Assembly: GCA_001897745.1 (NCBI GenBank) | Contig: MKUH01000019.1 | Location: 1-64,000, forward strand | DNA from: Candidatus Accumulibacter sp. 66-26 | GTDB taxonomy: Bacteria; Pseudomonadota; Gammaproteobacteria; Burkholderiales; Rhodocyclaceae | Length of the DNA: 64,000 nucleotides | Direction of reading: 5' to 3' | Part shown: in pieces, positions 56,619 to 64,000 of the stretch | Numbering within the stretch: the first letter of the stretch is position 1 | How the letters are laid out: each line of letters starts with the position of its first letter | Program-made: the position numbers and the translations under genes | Notes under the pieces: model-generated | Seen by the model: only the letters and a program-made list of their open reading frames with translations | Database searches by the model: none | Told to the model about the DNA's origin: nothing

Positions 56619-57863
56619 ATGAACCCAGAACTGGACCTCCGTGACGGTGCCGACACGCAAAGCAACGACAGCGCGCCGCGCACCTGGCACACCACCCTTC
56701 ATCCGGCGCTCGCCGCCCTCGGCGCCGCCGACGCGCGAGCCTGGGACGCCCTCGAACGCGGCGGCAATCCTTTCCTGCGCCACGCCTTCCTCGCCGCCGC
56801 CGAACGGCACGGCGCGGCAGCCCCCCGCCTCGGCTGGCACCCGCAGCACATCGCCCTGCGCGACGCGGACGGCACGCTGCTCGGCGCGCAGCCGCTCTAT
56901 CTGCGCACGCATTCGTTCGGCGACTTCTCGCGCGACTGGAACTGGGCCGAAGCCTTCGAGCGCGCCGGCCGCCGCTACTACCCCAAGCTCGTCTGCGGCA
57001 TTCCCTACACGCCGGCCGGCGGCCCGCGCCTGCTGACCCGGCCCGGCGTCGCGCGCGGCCCGGCGACCCGCCGCCTGCTCGACGCCACGCTCGAACTGGC
57101 CGCCGCCAACGCCGTCTCGTGCGTGCAGTACCTGTTCCTCGACGACGACGCCGACACGCGCGCCGCGCTCGCCGAGAACGGCTTTCTGTTGCGCCGCGGC
57201 TGCCAGTTCCACTGGCACAACGCCGGCTACCGCGACTTCGATGACTTCCTCGCCGGCTTCTCGGCGGACAAGCGCAAGAAGGTGCGCCGCGAGCGCCGCC
57301 GCGTCGCCGAGTCGGGACTGACGCTCGAAGTGCGCCACGGCGACGAGATCGACACCGCGCTGTGGCAGGAAATCTACCCGCACTACCGCTCAACCTTCAC
57401 GCGCTTCGGCAACCACCCGGCCTTCCCGGAAGAGTTCTTCCGCGCGGTCGGCGCCGAACTCGGGCGCGAACTCGTCGTCTTCCTCGCCCGCAGCGAATCG
57501 TGCGACTCGCGCGTGGTCGCCGCCGCCCTCTGCTTCCGCAGCGCGACGACGCTCTACGGCCGCCACTGGGGCGCCGACGCCGACTACCACAGCCTGCATT
57601 TCGAGTTGTGCTTCTACCAGGGCATCGACTACTGCATCCGCGAAGGCCTGCAGAGTTTCGAGCCGGGCGCGCAGGGCGAGCACAAGGTCAGCCGCGGCTT
57701 CGTGCCGGTGCCGACGTGGTCGGCCTTCCGCATCGCCGACCCCGGGCTGCACGCGGCCATCGCCGACTACCTCGCGGACGAAGCGCGGGCCGTCGCCGAC
57801 TACGAGGCGGAAATGGCCCGCCACCTCCCGTTCCGGCACGACGTAGAGGCGGCCGGCGCCTGA
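56619..57863 (+). CDS. DUF482/GNAT-type peptidogalycan-biosynthesis-like protein
   Basis: The 414-residue protein has the family's GNPFLRHAFLAAAE near 48, the AQPLYLRTHSFGDFSRDWNW segment and a GNAT-like C-terminal half ending in QGEHKVSRGFVPVPTWSAF. Proteins of this family are annotated as GNAT acyltransferases, but their substrate is not established. AAGGAG precedes the ATG by a few bases. It lies 36 bases before the PutA gene and may be co-transcribed. The 159-base gap before it has no feature I can support. Confidence 0.85.
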   Translation: MNPELDLRDGADTQSNDSAPRTWHTTLHPALAALGAADARAWDALERGGNPFLRHAFLAAAERHGAAAPRLGWHPQHIALRDADGTLLGAQPLYLRTHSFGDFSRDWNWAEAFERAGRRYYPKLVCGIPYTPAGGPRLLTRPGVARGPATRRLLDATLELAAANAVSCVQYLFLDDDADTRAALAENGFLLRRGCQFHWHNAGYRDFDDFLAGFSADKRKKVRRERRRVAESGLTLEVRHGDEIDTALWQEIYPHYRSTFTRFGNHPAFPEEFFRAVGAELGRELVVFLARSESCDSRVVAAALCFRSATTLYGRHWGADADYHSLHFELCFYQGIDYCIREGLQSFEPGAQGEHKVSRGFVPVPTWSAFRIADPGLHAAIADYLADEARAVADYEAEMARHLPFRHDVEAAGA

Positions 57864-57899
57864 GGGCGCGCGCCGCCCGGACGAACGGCAAGCCGCGCC

Positions 57900-60800
57900 A
57901 TGACCGCCGCCGCGTCCGGGCCAGCCGCCGCCACCGGAACGGCCTTGCCGTCCAGCCCTCCCGCGCCGGCCGCCGGCGCCGTACCCGCGCCGACTTCGGC
58001 CTCGACATCGGCACCGGTTTCAAGTCCCCGCTCAACACCGACGTCACCCTCCATCCCAGCCCGCCCCCACGCGCCCGACCATCTGCGCCGGGCGCTCGGC
58101 GCCGCCTGCCGGCCCGACGAGGCGCAGTGCGTCGCCGCCCTCGTCGCCGAATGGCAGGAGTACGCGCGCGCGCTCGACCCGGCGCAGGTCGCCGCGCTCG
58201 CCCGCCGCCTCGTGACGGCGGTGCGCGCACGGCGCGGCGGCCTGCGCGACGCCTGCGCCGTCCCCGGCGCCGACCGCCTGATGCAGGAATTCGCGCTGTC
58301 CAGCCAGGAAGGCGTCGCCCTGATGTGCCTCGCCGAAGCGCTGCTGCGCATCCCCGACGCCGCCACCGCCGAGCGCCTGATCCGCGACAAGATCGGCGGC
58401 AAGGACTGGCGGGCGCACCTCGGGCACAGCGCCTCGCCCTTCGTGAACGCCGCGGCCTGGGGCCTGCTGCTCACCGGCCAGCTGCTCGCGCCGCGGCAGG
58501 CGGCGGGGCTGCCCGGCGCGCTGACGCGCCTGCTCGCACGCGGCGGCGAGCCGCTGATCCGGCACGGCGTCGATTTCGCCATGCGCCTGCTCGGCCGCCA
58601 GTTCGTCATCGCCGAGGACATCGCCGGCGCGCTCGCCCGCAGCCGCGAGGCCGAGGCGCGCGGCTACACGCACTCCTTCGACATGCTCGGCGAGGCCGCG
58701 CTGACCGCCGCCGACGCCGCGCGCTACCTGCGCGCCTACACCGACGCCCTGCACGCCATCGGTCGCGCGGGCGCCGGGCGCGGCGTCCATGCCGGCCCCG
58801 GCCTCTCGATCAAGCTCTCGGCGCTGCACCCGCGCTACTGCCGCGCGCAGCGCGCGCGCGTCGAGGCCGAACTGCTGCCGCGCCTGAAGACGCTGCTGCT
58901 GCTCGCCAAGCACTACGACGTCGGCGTCAATATCGACGCCGAGGAGGCCGACCGCCTCGAACTCTCGTTCGACCTCCTCGCGGCGCTCGCCGCCGACCCG
59001 GAGCTGGCCGGCTGGCAGGGCCTCGGCTGCGTCGTCCAGGCCTACCAGAAGCGCGCGCCGGCGCTGATCGACGCCCTCATCGCCCTCGCCCGGCGCAGCG
59101 GTCGGCGCCTGATGGTGCGCCTCGTCAAGGGCGCCTACTGGGACGGCGAGATCAAGCGCGCGCAGGTCGACGGCCTGAGCGACTACCCGGTCTACACGCG
59201 CAAGGCGCACACCGACCTCGCCTACCTCGTCTGCGCCGGGCGCCTGCTCGCCGCGCCTGACGCAATCTACGCGCAGTTCGCCACGCACAACGCGCACACG
59301 CTGGCCTGCGTCCATCGCCTGGCTGCGGCGCGCGGCGCTGCCGGACCAACGCCCGGCCACGAATTCCAGTGTCTCTACGGCATGGGCGAAACGCTCTACG
59401 ACCAGGCGGTCGGCGCCGCGCAGCTCGGACTGCCGTGCCGCATCTACGCGCCGGTCGGCAGCCACGCCACGCTGCTGCCCTACCTCGTGCGCCGCCTGCT
59501 CGAAAACGGCGCGAACAGCGCCTTCGTCCGCCGCCTCGTCGATCCGGCGGTGAGCGTCGAGCAGCTGATCGCCGATCCGCTGCACGCCGTCCTGCGCGAC
59601 GGCGGCACGCGCCATCCGGCGATCCCGCCGCCGCCCGCGCTGTACGGCGCGCGGCGCAACTCGGCCGGCGTTGACCTCGCCGACGACGCCACGCTGGCGG
59701 CGCTGACGGACGAACTCGCGGCACTGCGCGCACGCCGCTGGCACGCCGCGCCGCTGCTCGCCGGCCCGCCGGCGGCGGCCGGAACGGAGACGCGCCCGGT
59801 GCGCAATCCGGCCGACCGCGCCGAGGTCGTCGGCGACGTGCGCGAAGCGAGCGTCGAAGAAACCGCGCGCGCCGTCGCGCACGCCGCGGACTTCGCCGAG
59901 ACCTGGCACCGCACGCCCGCCGGCGCCCGCGCCGACCCGCTCGAAGCGGCCGCCGACCGGCTCGAAGCGCAGCGCGGCGAACTCGTCAGCCTGCTCGTCC
60001 GCGAAGCCGGCAAGACCTGGCCGAACGCTATCGGCGAAGTGCGCGAAGCGGTCGACTTCTGCCGCTACTACGCGCAGCAGGCGCGCACCGCCGAACGATT
60101 GACCGCAGCGCCGGCCGCGGCGCCCGGCCCGGTCGCCTGCATCAGCCCGTGGAACTTCCCGCTCGCCATCTTCGTCGGCCAGCTCGGCGCGGCGCTCGCC
60201 GCCGGCAGCCCGGTGCTCGCCAAGCCGGCGCGCCAGACGCCGCTGATCGCCGCCTTCGCCGTCGAACTCTTCCACCGCGCCGGCGTGCCGGTCGCCGCCC
60301 TGCAGCTGCTGCCCGGACGCGGCGAGATCGTCGGCGCGGCGCTCGCCGCCAACCCGCGCGTGCGCGACGTGATCTTCACCGGCTCGACCGAGGTCGCGCG
60401 GCAGATCGACATGGCGCTCGCCGCACGCCCGCCCGGCGCCCCGGAAGCGCGCCTGATCGCCGAGACCGGCGGCCTCAATGCGATGCTCGTCGATTCCTCG
60501 GCGCTGCCCGAACAGGTCGTCCAGGACGTGCTGAGCTCGGCCTTCGACAGCGCCGGCCAGCGCTGCTCGGCGCTGCGCCTCCTCTGCCTGCAGGAGGAGA
60601 TCGCCGGGCCGGTGCTCGAGATGCTGCGCGGCGCCCTGCGCGAGCTGGCGATCGGCGATCCGGGCGCGCTCGCCACCGACCTCGGCCCGGTCATCGACGC
60701 CGCCGCGCAGGCCGGACTCGCGGCGCACGTCGCAACGCTGCGCGCCGCCGGTCGCCCCGTCTTCCAGCCGCCCCTGCCGGCGGCCTGCGCGCGCGGCAGC

Positions 60801-61964
60801 TTCGTCGCGCCGACGCTGATCGAGATCGAAACGGCCGCCGAACTCGAACGCGAAGTGTTCGGCCCGGTCCTGCACGTGCTGCGCTTCCGGGCCAAGGGAG
60901 CCAAGGATTTCGACGCGCAGATCGACGCGATCAACGCCGGCGGCTACGGCCTCACCTTCGGCCTGCACACGCGCATCGACGCCACGGTCGCGCGCGTCGC
61001 GGCGCGCATCCGCGCCGGCAACGTCTACGTCAATCGCAACATGATCGGCGCCGTCGTCGGCGTGCAGCCCTTCGGCGGCGAGGGCAAGTCGGGTACCGGG
61101 CCGAAGGCCGGCGGCCCGCTCTACCTGCACCGCCTGCTCGACAGCGCCCAGGTGCCGCCGGCCGGGATCGGCGCGACGGTCGAGCGCGACGCGCCGCCCG
61201 AACTCGCCCCCTTCCGCGCCCTGCACGCCTGGGCGCTGGCCGGCCGGCGGACGGCGCTGGCCGCCGCCTGCGCCGCCTACGCGGACCTGACGCTGCTGCC
61301 CTGGCGGATCGACCTGCCCGGCCCGACCGGCGAGCGCAACACGCAGCGCTTCGCGCCGCGCGGCGGCGTGCTCTGCCTCGCGGCCGGCGACGCGGCGCGG
61401 CTGGCGCAGATCGCCGCCGCGCTGGCCACCGGCAACCGGGCGCTGCTGCCCGACACGCCGGCCGCCCGCGCCCTGCGCGCGCGCCTGCCGGCGGCCGCGC
61501 GGCGGGCGGTCGACGTGCTGGCGGAAGACGCGGCGCTGGCGGCGTGCGCGGCGGTGCTGTTCGACGCGGCGGAGCGGGAAGGCGAGGAGGATGCGGCGGA
61601 AAGGGCGGGGAAAGATGCGGCGGAAGATGGTACGAAAAGCGCTGCGACGAAGGCCTGCGCGGGCGCCATCGATGGCGGCAGCCAAGCGGACGGCGCGGGC
61701 GGAAGCCCGGTAGCGACGACACCGAGCACGGGCACGACGATCACAACGGCAGCAACAACCACGGCAACGACAGCCGCAGAAGCCGAAGCGGAAGCCGCGC
61801 TACGCCGCCGTCTCGCGCAGCGCGCGGGGGCGCGGGTTCCGCTCCTCGTCCGGCGCGCCGGGCACAGCCGCTACCCGCTCTACCGACTCGTCGTCGAGCG
61901 CGTGCTCAGCGTGAATACGGCCGCCGCCGGCGGCAATGCGGCATTGATGGAACTCGGCGCGTGA
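57900..61964 (+). CDS. putA: Bifunctional proline dehydrogenase / glutamate-semialdehyde dehydrogenase
   Basis: PutA oxidises proline to glutamate in two steps. The 1,354-residue protein has a low-complexity Ala/Pro/Ser N-terminus (1-60) and a proline dehydrogenase barrel (about 200-500: RLMVRLVKGAYWDGEIK, YAQFATHNAHTL). An aldehyde dehydrogenase follows (about 620-1080: SPWNFPLAIF, FTGSTEVARQID, nucleophile C889 in GQRCSALR), then a C-terminal domain. There is no ribbon-helix-helix DNA-binding domain at the start, so it should not repress its own gene. Residues about 1222-1300 are a Glu/Ala then Thr/Ala-rich insertion inside the C-terminal domain. No ribosome site precedes the ATG; a later start within the first 60 codons is possible. 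Confidence 0.93.
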   Translation: MTAAASGPAAATGTALPSSPPAPAAGAVPAPTSASTSAPVSSPRSTPTSPSIPARPHAPDHLRRALGAACRPDEAQCVAALVAEWQEYARALDPAQVAALARRLVTAVRARRGGLRDACAVPGADRLMQEFALSSQEGVALMCLAEALLRIPDAATAERLIRDKIGGKDWRAHLGHSASPFVNAAAWGLLLTGQLLAPRQAAGLPGALTRLLARGGEPLIRHGVDFAMRLLGRQFVIAEDIAGALARSREAEARGYTHSFDMLGEAALTAADAARYLRAYTDALHAIGRAGAGRGVHAGPGLSIKLSALHPRYCRAQRARVEAELLPRLKTLLLLAKHYDVGVNIDAEEADRLELSFDLLAALAADPELAGWQGLGCVVQAYQKRAPALIDALIALARRSGRRLMVRLVKGAYWDGEIKRAQVDGLSDYPVYTRKAHTDLAYLVCAGRLLAAPDAIYAQFATHNAHTLACVHRLAAARGAAGPTPGHEFQCLYGMGETLYDQAVGAAQLGLPCRIYAPVGSHATLLPYLVRRLLENGANSAFVRRLVDPAVSVEQLIADPLHAVLRDGGTRHPAIPPPPALYGARRNSAGVDLADDATLAALTDELAALRARRWHAAPLLAGPPAAAGTETRPVRNPADRAEVVGDVREASVEETARAVAHAADFAETWHRTPAGARADPLEAAADRLEAQRGELVSLLVREAGKTWPNAIGEVREAVDFCRYYAQQARTAERLTAAPAAAPGPVACISPWNFPLAIFVGQLGAALAAGSPVLAKPARQTPLIAAFAVELFHRAGVPVAALQLLPGRGEIVGAALAANPRVRDVIFTGSTEVARQIDMALAARPPGAPEARLIAETGGLNAMLVDSSALPEQVVQDVLSSAFDSAGQRCSALRLLCLQEEIAGPVLEMLRGALRELAIGDPGALATDLGPVIDAAAQAGLAAHVATLRAAGRPVFQPPLPAACARGSFVAPTLIEIETAAELEREVFGPVLHVLRFRAKGAKDFDAQIDAINAGGYGLTFGLHTRIDATVARVAARIRAGNVYVNRNMIGAVVGVQPFGGEGKSGTGPKAGGPLYLHRLLDSAQVPPAGIGATVERDAPPELAPFRALHAWALAGRRTALAAACAAYADLTLLPWRIDLPGPTGERNTQRFAPRGGVLCLAAGDAARLAQIAAALATGNRALLPDTPAARALRARLPAAARRAVDVLAEDAALAACAAVLFDAAEREGEEDAAERAGKDAAEDGTKSAATKACAGAIDGGSQADGAGGSPVATTPSTGTTITTAATTTATTAAEAEAEAALRRRLAQRAGARVPLLVRRAGHSRYPLYRLVVERVLSVNTAAAGGNAALMELGA

Positions 61965-62036
61965 TCGGCGATCAACAACAGGCCGCATCCCTCAATCCTC
62001 CCCTCTCCCCCTCGGATTCGCCGAAGAAAGCCGGAA

Positions 62037-62282
62037 GTGCATCGCGTCGTTTGCTATTACGAAGGACAGAACTGGCGCCGCATCGTCGAGCGCGGCCCCT
62101 GGCTGGCCTCGCGGGCGGAAGCCGAAGAATGGGCGGACGCCCTGCGCCGGATCGGCTACCACGTGACGCTGGAAGACGGCGGCCGCCGCCCGGCGGACGG
62201 CGCGGCGGATGAGGGAAACAGGAATCTCGATGACCGCGACGATCACGACGAGTTGCTGAAGGCGCTCGGCAATATCGCCTGA
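62037..62282 (+). CDS. Small hypothetical protein with GTG start
   Basis: The 81-residue product begins HRVVCYYEGQNWRRIVERGP after the start, followed by an amphipathic acidic stretch (RAEAEEWADALRR) and an acidic C-terminus (RNLDDRDDHDELLKAL). It resembles short uncharacterised proteins often found in proteobacteria, but I do not recognise a named family. It lies 72 bases after putA. The ribosome site is weak. Confidence 0.5.
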   Translation: MHRVVCYYEGQNWRRIVERGPWLASRAEAEEWADALRRIGYHVTLEDGGRRPADGAADEGNRNLDDRDDHDELLKALGNIA

Positions 62283-62349
62283 GCAGCGGACGCGTGCGGC
62301 CACGCCGGCGCGTCCCGCGCGTGCCCGCCGGAGCGGCGGGCGGCGACGC

Positions 62350-62856
62350 TCAGCGGCGTCCGAACTTGGCGGCGAGCTGGTCCAGCTTTTCGGCGCGCCG
62401 GCGCTCGGCTTCCTCGGCTTCGCGCTGCGCCTTGCCGGCTTCGAGCTGGGCCTTGCGCTGCTCGGCGTTCTTCTTGAAGCGCTCGCGCAGCGTTTCCGAT
62501 GCGTGTGCGCGGTGCGCCTCGTCGACCGCCTCGCCGGGCTGACCGTCGAGGTCGAAGCGCGTCGTCGCCTTCTCCATCCCCTTCAGGTAACGCAGCGAAT
62601 GCGTGTGCATGCGCAGCGCCGTGCGCAGCACCTTGCGCTCGAGGTCCGGCAGGCGGGCGAGCAGCTGCTTGTCGATGCCGATGGCCAGCGGCAGGCAGTC
62701 GCGGAAAGCGGGGAACTGCGCTTCGAGCGTCTTGAGCAAAGCGCGCGCGGCGTTGACGGAGGACGCCGGGGACGGCGCGGCGGCGGCCGACTCGGTAGGC
62801 AAATCGGCAGGTGAATCGGAAGCGGGGGTGGCCGGAGCGGCAGCGGACGTATTCAT
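62350..62856 (-). CDS. proQ: ProQ/FinO-family RNA chaperone
   Basis: The 168-residue protein has an Ala/Pro/Ser-rich N-terminus, a ProQ/FinO domain (about 36-110: NAARALLKTLEAQFPAFRDC, PLAIGIDKQLL, RTALRMHTHSLRYLKGM) and a long Lys/Glu/Arg-rich C-terminal helix ending DQLAAKFGRR. Such proteins bind structured RNAs and small RNAs. The ATG at 62856 begins the family-like part; the upstream in-frame extension is read-through. Confidence 0.92.
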   Translation of the reverse strand: MNTSAAAPATPASDSPADLPTESAAAAPSPASSVNAARALLKTLEAQFPAFRDCLPLAIGIDKQLLARLPDLERKVLRTALRMHTHSLRYLKGMEKATTRFDLDGQPGEAVDEAHRAHASETLRERFKKNAEQRKAQLEAGKAQREAEEAERRRAEKLDQLAAKFGRR

Positions 62857-62998
62857 CGACAGCAAGCGTACCTGACGTACGTTTCGAATTGCGGGGATGG
62901 GAGCGTACCACGATGCGGCGCCGGCGCCGCAAAAAGGCAGCCTTCGTCGCCGCCCGTTGGCGGCCATTCGGCGCCATTCGCGCCGTTTCCGCCGAATT

Positions 62999-64000
62999 TC
63001 ACCGGTCGCCGGGGGCCTCGCTGGGGTCCTCGCCGCCGTCGAGCAGGGCGACCAGCGCGGCATGCGCCAGCGGCCGTCCGAACAGGTAGCCCTGCCCTTC
63101 GCCGCAGCCCAGGCGGCGCAGGGCGGCGGCCTGCTCGGGGCGCTCGATGCCCTCGACGATGATTTCCATGCGCAGCGATTCGGCGAGGGCGACCATGGCT
63201 TCGACGATGGCGATGCCCTCGCGGTTTTCCGGCAGGTCGTGGATGAAGGAGCGGTCGATCTTGATGCGGTCGATCGGCAGTTCGCGCAGCACGCTGAGCG
63301 AGGAATAGCCGGTGCCGAAGTCGTCGATGCTGACGGCGATGCCGAGCGCCTTCAGCTCGCCGAGGATCTCGACGCTGCGCTCGATCACCTGCAGCGTGCT
63401 CTCGGTGATTTCCAGCTCCAGCGCCGTCGCGGGGAAGCCGGTCTGCGCGAGGGTGGCGCAGACGATCTCGATGAAGTCCTCGCGCATGAACTCGCGCGCC
63501 GAGACGTTGACGGCGAGGCGCAGCTGCTGGCCGGCGGCGTCGCGCAGGCCACACACTTCGCGGCACGCGCATTCGAGCACCCAGCGCCCGAGGCTGTCGA
63601 TCACGCCGCTTTCCTCGGCCACCGGGATGAAGCGGGCCGGCGGAATCATCCCGAGTTCCGGATGCAGCCAGCGCACCAGCGCTTCGACGCCGACGATGCG
63701 TCCGTCTGCGAGGGCGACCTGCGGCTGGTAATGGAGCAGCAGGCCGCCCTCGGCGATCGCCCGGCGCAGCCCCTGCTCCATGTGCAGGCGCTCGCTGCTG
63801 CGCTCGGCCATGTCCTGCGAATAGAACTGGTAGCAGTTGCGCCCGGCCGCCTTCGCCGAATACATGGCGATGTCGGCGGCGCGCATGAGCAGATGGCGGT
63901 CGCCGCCGTTGTCCGGGTAGACGGCGATGCCTATGCTGCCCGAGACAGTGACGCGGTCGCCGGCCAGCACGATCGGGACGTGCAGCGCGTTGAGGATTTT
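62999..64000 (-). CDS. GGDEF-EAL cyclic-di-GMP protein (partial, N-terminus beyond window)
   Basis: The 333 visible residues hold the end of a GGDEF domain (RVTVSGSIGIAVYPDNGGDR, ADIAMYSAKAAGRN) and a full EAL phosphodiesterase domain. The EAL part shows ExLxR (VGVEALVRW), NVSAREF, LEITES, DDFGTGYSSL and KIDRSFI, and so looks catalytically competent. The GGDEF signature itself is outside the window. The frame is open to the right edge. Confidence 0.93.
   Translation of the reverse strand, partial: KILNALHVPIVLAGDRVTVSGSIGIAVYPDNGGDRHLLMRAADIAMYSAKAAGRNCYQFYSQDMAERSSERLHMEQGLRRAIAEGGLLLHYQPQVALADGRIVGVEALVRWLHPELGMIPPARFIPVAEESGVIDSLGRWVLECACREVCGLRDAAGQQLRLAVNVSAREFMREDFIEIVCATLAQTGFPATALELEITESTLQVIERSVEILGELKALGIAVSIDDFGTGYSSLSVLRELPIDRIKIDRSFIHDLPENREGIAIVEAMVALAESLRMEIIVEGIERPEQAAALRRLGCGEGQGYLFGRPLAHAALVALLDGGEDPSEAPGDR

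Noticed and set aside
58044-61685. Long open frame antisense to putA
   Set aside because: Same codon-bias artefact; no recognisable domain.

Overview
The window looks like a chromosomal segment of a betaproteobacterium, most likely a denitrifying member of the Rhodocyclales (Thauera/Azoarcus/Azospira-like). That is inferred from the very high G+C content, the tyr-gly-thr-tuf order, a PhaM-type granule protein, a cytochrome cd1 nitrite reductase and many CoA-linked catabolic genes. I see no insertion sequences, prophage, integrase or CRISPR array. Nearly all the sequence is intact coding sequence with short spacers.

Layout. 1-1.6 kb: tRNA-Tyr, tRNA-Gly, tRNA-Thr and tuf, all leftward, with tuf running off the left edge. 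1.9-6.3 kb: fused indolepyruvate:ferredoxin oxidoreductase, then a membrane-anchored methyltransferase. 6.4-9.4 kb: a sensor kinase and a LuxR-type regulator facing each other, then phaM. 9.5-20.1 kb: a long leftward catabolic run: acyl-CoA ligase, LivG, LivH, LivM, binding protein, LivF, a PaaK-like ligase, a CaiB/racemase-family protein and an AEC transporter. A 105-bp tandem repeat sits between livF and the PaaK-like gene. 20.4-28.7 kb: a Crp-family regulator, an acetyl-CoA hydrolase/transferase, the acetate permease pair yjcH-actP, a soluble PAS kinase with an OmpR-type regulator, and an orphan periplasmic binding protein.

28.9-34.6 kb is the most interesting part: a NIT-domain chemoreceptor, nirS behind two FNR-type boxes, and a soluble Crp/Fnr regulator carrying two NarX/PilJ-like P-box motifs. 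Three adjacent genes thus combine nitrate/nitrite sensing with nitrite reduction. 34.8-40 kb: speG, the fused acyl-CoA mutase icmF and a divergent AraC-type regulator. 40-43 kb: small envelope proteins, a FeeM-PilZ protein and a DUF411 protein. 43-48.9 kb: the conserved leftward set miaB-phoH-ybeY-corC-lnt. 49-54.5 kb: tRNA-Met, a MaoC dehydratase, UbiH-like, DsbC-like, and a cytochrome b561-YceI-YceI operon. 54.6-64 kb: an NmrA-type reductase with a divergent LysR regulator, a DUF482 protein, a large PutA, ProQ and the C-terminal part of a GGDEF-EAL protein.

Two regulatory signals stand out. A near-identical palindrome (AATTGTC-N8-GACAATT) lies over the -10 box of the Crp-family gene at 20.4 kb and again upstream of the orphan binding protein at 28.8 kb, about 41 bases ahead of the start point I predict. 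Separately, the FNR-type boxes ahead of nirS fit the recognition helix of the regulator encoded just downstream of it. All functional assignments are by reading translations and known family motifs; no database search was run.
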